From Vibrio sp. DW001 (GTDB lineage Bacteria > Pseudomonadota > Gammaproteobacteria > Enterobacterales > Vibrionaceae): DNA of 64,000 nt. Positions 63,294 to 64,000 of this stretch are shown one piece after another. Position 1 is the first letter of the stretch, and every line of letters starts with the position of its first letter. The DNA lies in contig NZ_CP091976.1 in the NCBI RefSeq assembly GCF_029016285.1, positions 372,001 through 436,000 on the forward strand, in the 5' to 3' direction. Made by a program: the position numbers and the translations under genes. The notes below the pieces were generated by a model. The model searched no databases. It had not been told where the DNA came from and saw only the letters and a program-made list of their open reading frames with translations.

Positions 63294-64000
63294 ATGTCTG
63301 ACAAAGATAAGAAGTTTTATAGAGATATGCGCAAAAAAGCGCAAGATTTTGAAAGTCGAGAAGAGTTTCTAAACCATGATCTTAAAATCATGAACTTTAA
63401 GCGTTGGGGTATCCACTTGCCTTCACGTGATTACAGTATTGAAATAGAAGACTTTGTACCAGCACTTGCTGCAACAATTGGTAAAGTTGTGATGGTAACC
63501 GCGATGGTTGCAGTATTTGCAGCGCAGTTTGGTCTTTCGCCTGAGTTTGTTGCAGAAAACGTTCGTTACGAATTGCTTATTGCCGGTGCTCTTTTTGTTA
63601 TTTTATTCTCCGCTATTTTGAACCCGAACGCTAACTTGGCTGGTACGCATGGTCCAATGATTCCGCTCATACCACTCATAGCCTCTGCGGGTGGACACCC
63701 GTTAGCATTGGGGATAATGGTTTGTTTATTTGGTTTGACGCTCGCCTATACCAAAGGTGGCTCAAAGCTCATGACACTGACCGGTGTTGGAGTACGAGGG
63801 GGACTACTTATCTATTTAGGTGCGGTAGGACTCATTGGCCAAATTAATAAGACTGAAGCTTGGGCAGCAAGTACCGACCAAGGCTATATCTCATTTGCGG
63901 TCATTGGTATTACTGTTTTGGTTTACGCTTATCTAGCAAAAGTAAACAAGCGCTGGTTAGCCATTCCACTGTGTTCTTTAATCGCAGGTGTTGTTGCCTA
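63294..64000 (+). CDS. DUF3360 membrane protein, N-terminal part
   Basis: The ATG at 63294 follows AGGAATAAC, and the open frame runs past the right edge with about 235 codons present. After about 55 polar residues come several hydrophobic segments (V-P-A-L-A-A-T-I-G-K..., L-N-P-N-A-N-L-A-G-T-H-G-P, and I-P-L-I-P-L-I-A-S-A-G-G-H-P). This agrees with the DUF3360 family of Vibrio, which looks like a distant relative of SulP/NCS2-type transporters. The substrate is unknown. It is divergent from the DUF294 sensor, which could regulate it. Confidence 0.72.
   Translation, partial: MSDKDKKFYRDMRKKAQDFESREEFLNHDLKIMNFKRWGIHLPSRDYSIEIEDFVPALAATIGKVVMVTAMVAVFAAQFGLSPEFVAENVRYELLIAGALFVILFSAILNPNANLAGTHGPMIPLIPLIASAGGHPLALGIMVCLFGLTLAYTKGGSKLMTLTGVGVRGGLLIYLGAVGLIGQINKTEAWAASTDQGYISFAVIGITVLVYAYLAKVNKRWLAIPLCSLIAGVVA

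Noticed and set aside
1..64000. CRISPR arrays, tRNA/rRNA genes, transposases, prophage or restriction/defence genes
   Set aside because: None could be recognised on either strand; repeats seen are hairpins or the short tandem repeat at 15.3 kb.

Overview
The window looks like a chromosome segment of a marine gammaproteobacterium of the Vibrionaceae, most probably Vibrio. The sialic acid TRAP/nan cluster, the TRAP-fed glucuronate operon, the acetoacetate (ato) cluster, a DUF3360 membrane protein, moderate AT-rich composition and rho-independent terminators with long perfect arms all fit. Species cannot be read from the sequence. No rRNA, tRNA, CRISPR array, prophage or intact insertion sequence was seen.

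Layout. (1) 1-11.7 kb: sialic acid catabolism. The leftward arm carries the start of an OFA-type MFS transporter, two NanM-type mutarotases (one cytoplasmic, one exported), an RpiR-type regulator, nanA and a three-component TRAP transporter (siaM, siaQ, siaP). The divergent rightward arm carries nanE, nanK, nagA and an EamA-type exporter. Together they take Neu5Ac to GlcNAc-6-P and GlcN-6-P. (2) 11.8-15.1 kb: CbpA-like J protein, DEDDh exonuclease, GNAT and patatin. A 585-bp AT-rich stretch with a 73-bp tandem repeat and covarying hairpins follows. (3) 15.7-28.2 kb: a complete glucuronate regulon. Leftward are uxuA, a FadR-type GntR regulator and the TRAP binding protein; rightward are TRAP DctQ and DctM, a GH31 glycosidase, uxuB, uxaC, kdgK and kdgA. 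A 17-bp GntR-type palindrome lies in the divergent promoter.

(4) 28.4-38.9 kb: an outer-membrane barrel protein, a tight DedA / ATP-grasp / DinB-like / NRDE operon, a YHS protein, NUDIX and MFS genes, a GNAT-GNAT-HAD overlap operon, a small RRM protein, a 31-residue membrane protein, and a DJ-1/PfpI-LysR pair. (5) 39.1-48.5 kb: an HD-GYP protein behind a nine-C tract; then a leftward TlpA / DUF4266 / DUF3570 / ApbE operon diverging from an EF-hand protein and an RND pump; a 42-residue lipoprotein gene abuts the pump gene. (6) 48.6-58.2 kb: dsbA, GNAT, atoE, a LysR remnant, atoB-atoD-atoA, a nitroreductase, a LysR and an FMN reductase. (7) 58.4-64 kb: GNAT, a methyltransferase, an 852-residue Cache-PAS-DUF294 nucleotidyltransferase, and the first part of a DUF3360 membrane protein preceded by a structured leader.

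The strongest leads for something little described are three. The first is the TlpA-DUF4266-DUF3570-ApbE operon: the predicted outer-membrane barrel carries a DALTGAS motif like the ApbE flavinylation site, and the small lipoprotein ends in GGCGCN. The second is the Cache-PAS-DUF294 fusion. The third group is regulatory: the 10-bp-phased TACA repeats before the EF-hand/RND genes, and the covarying tandem hairpins near 15.3-15.5 kb.
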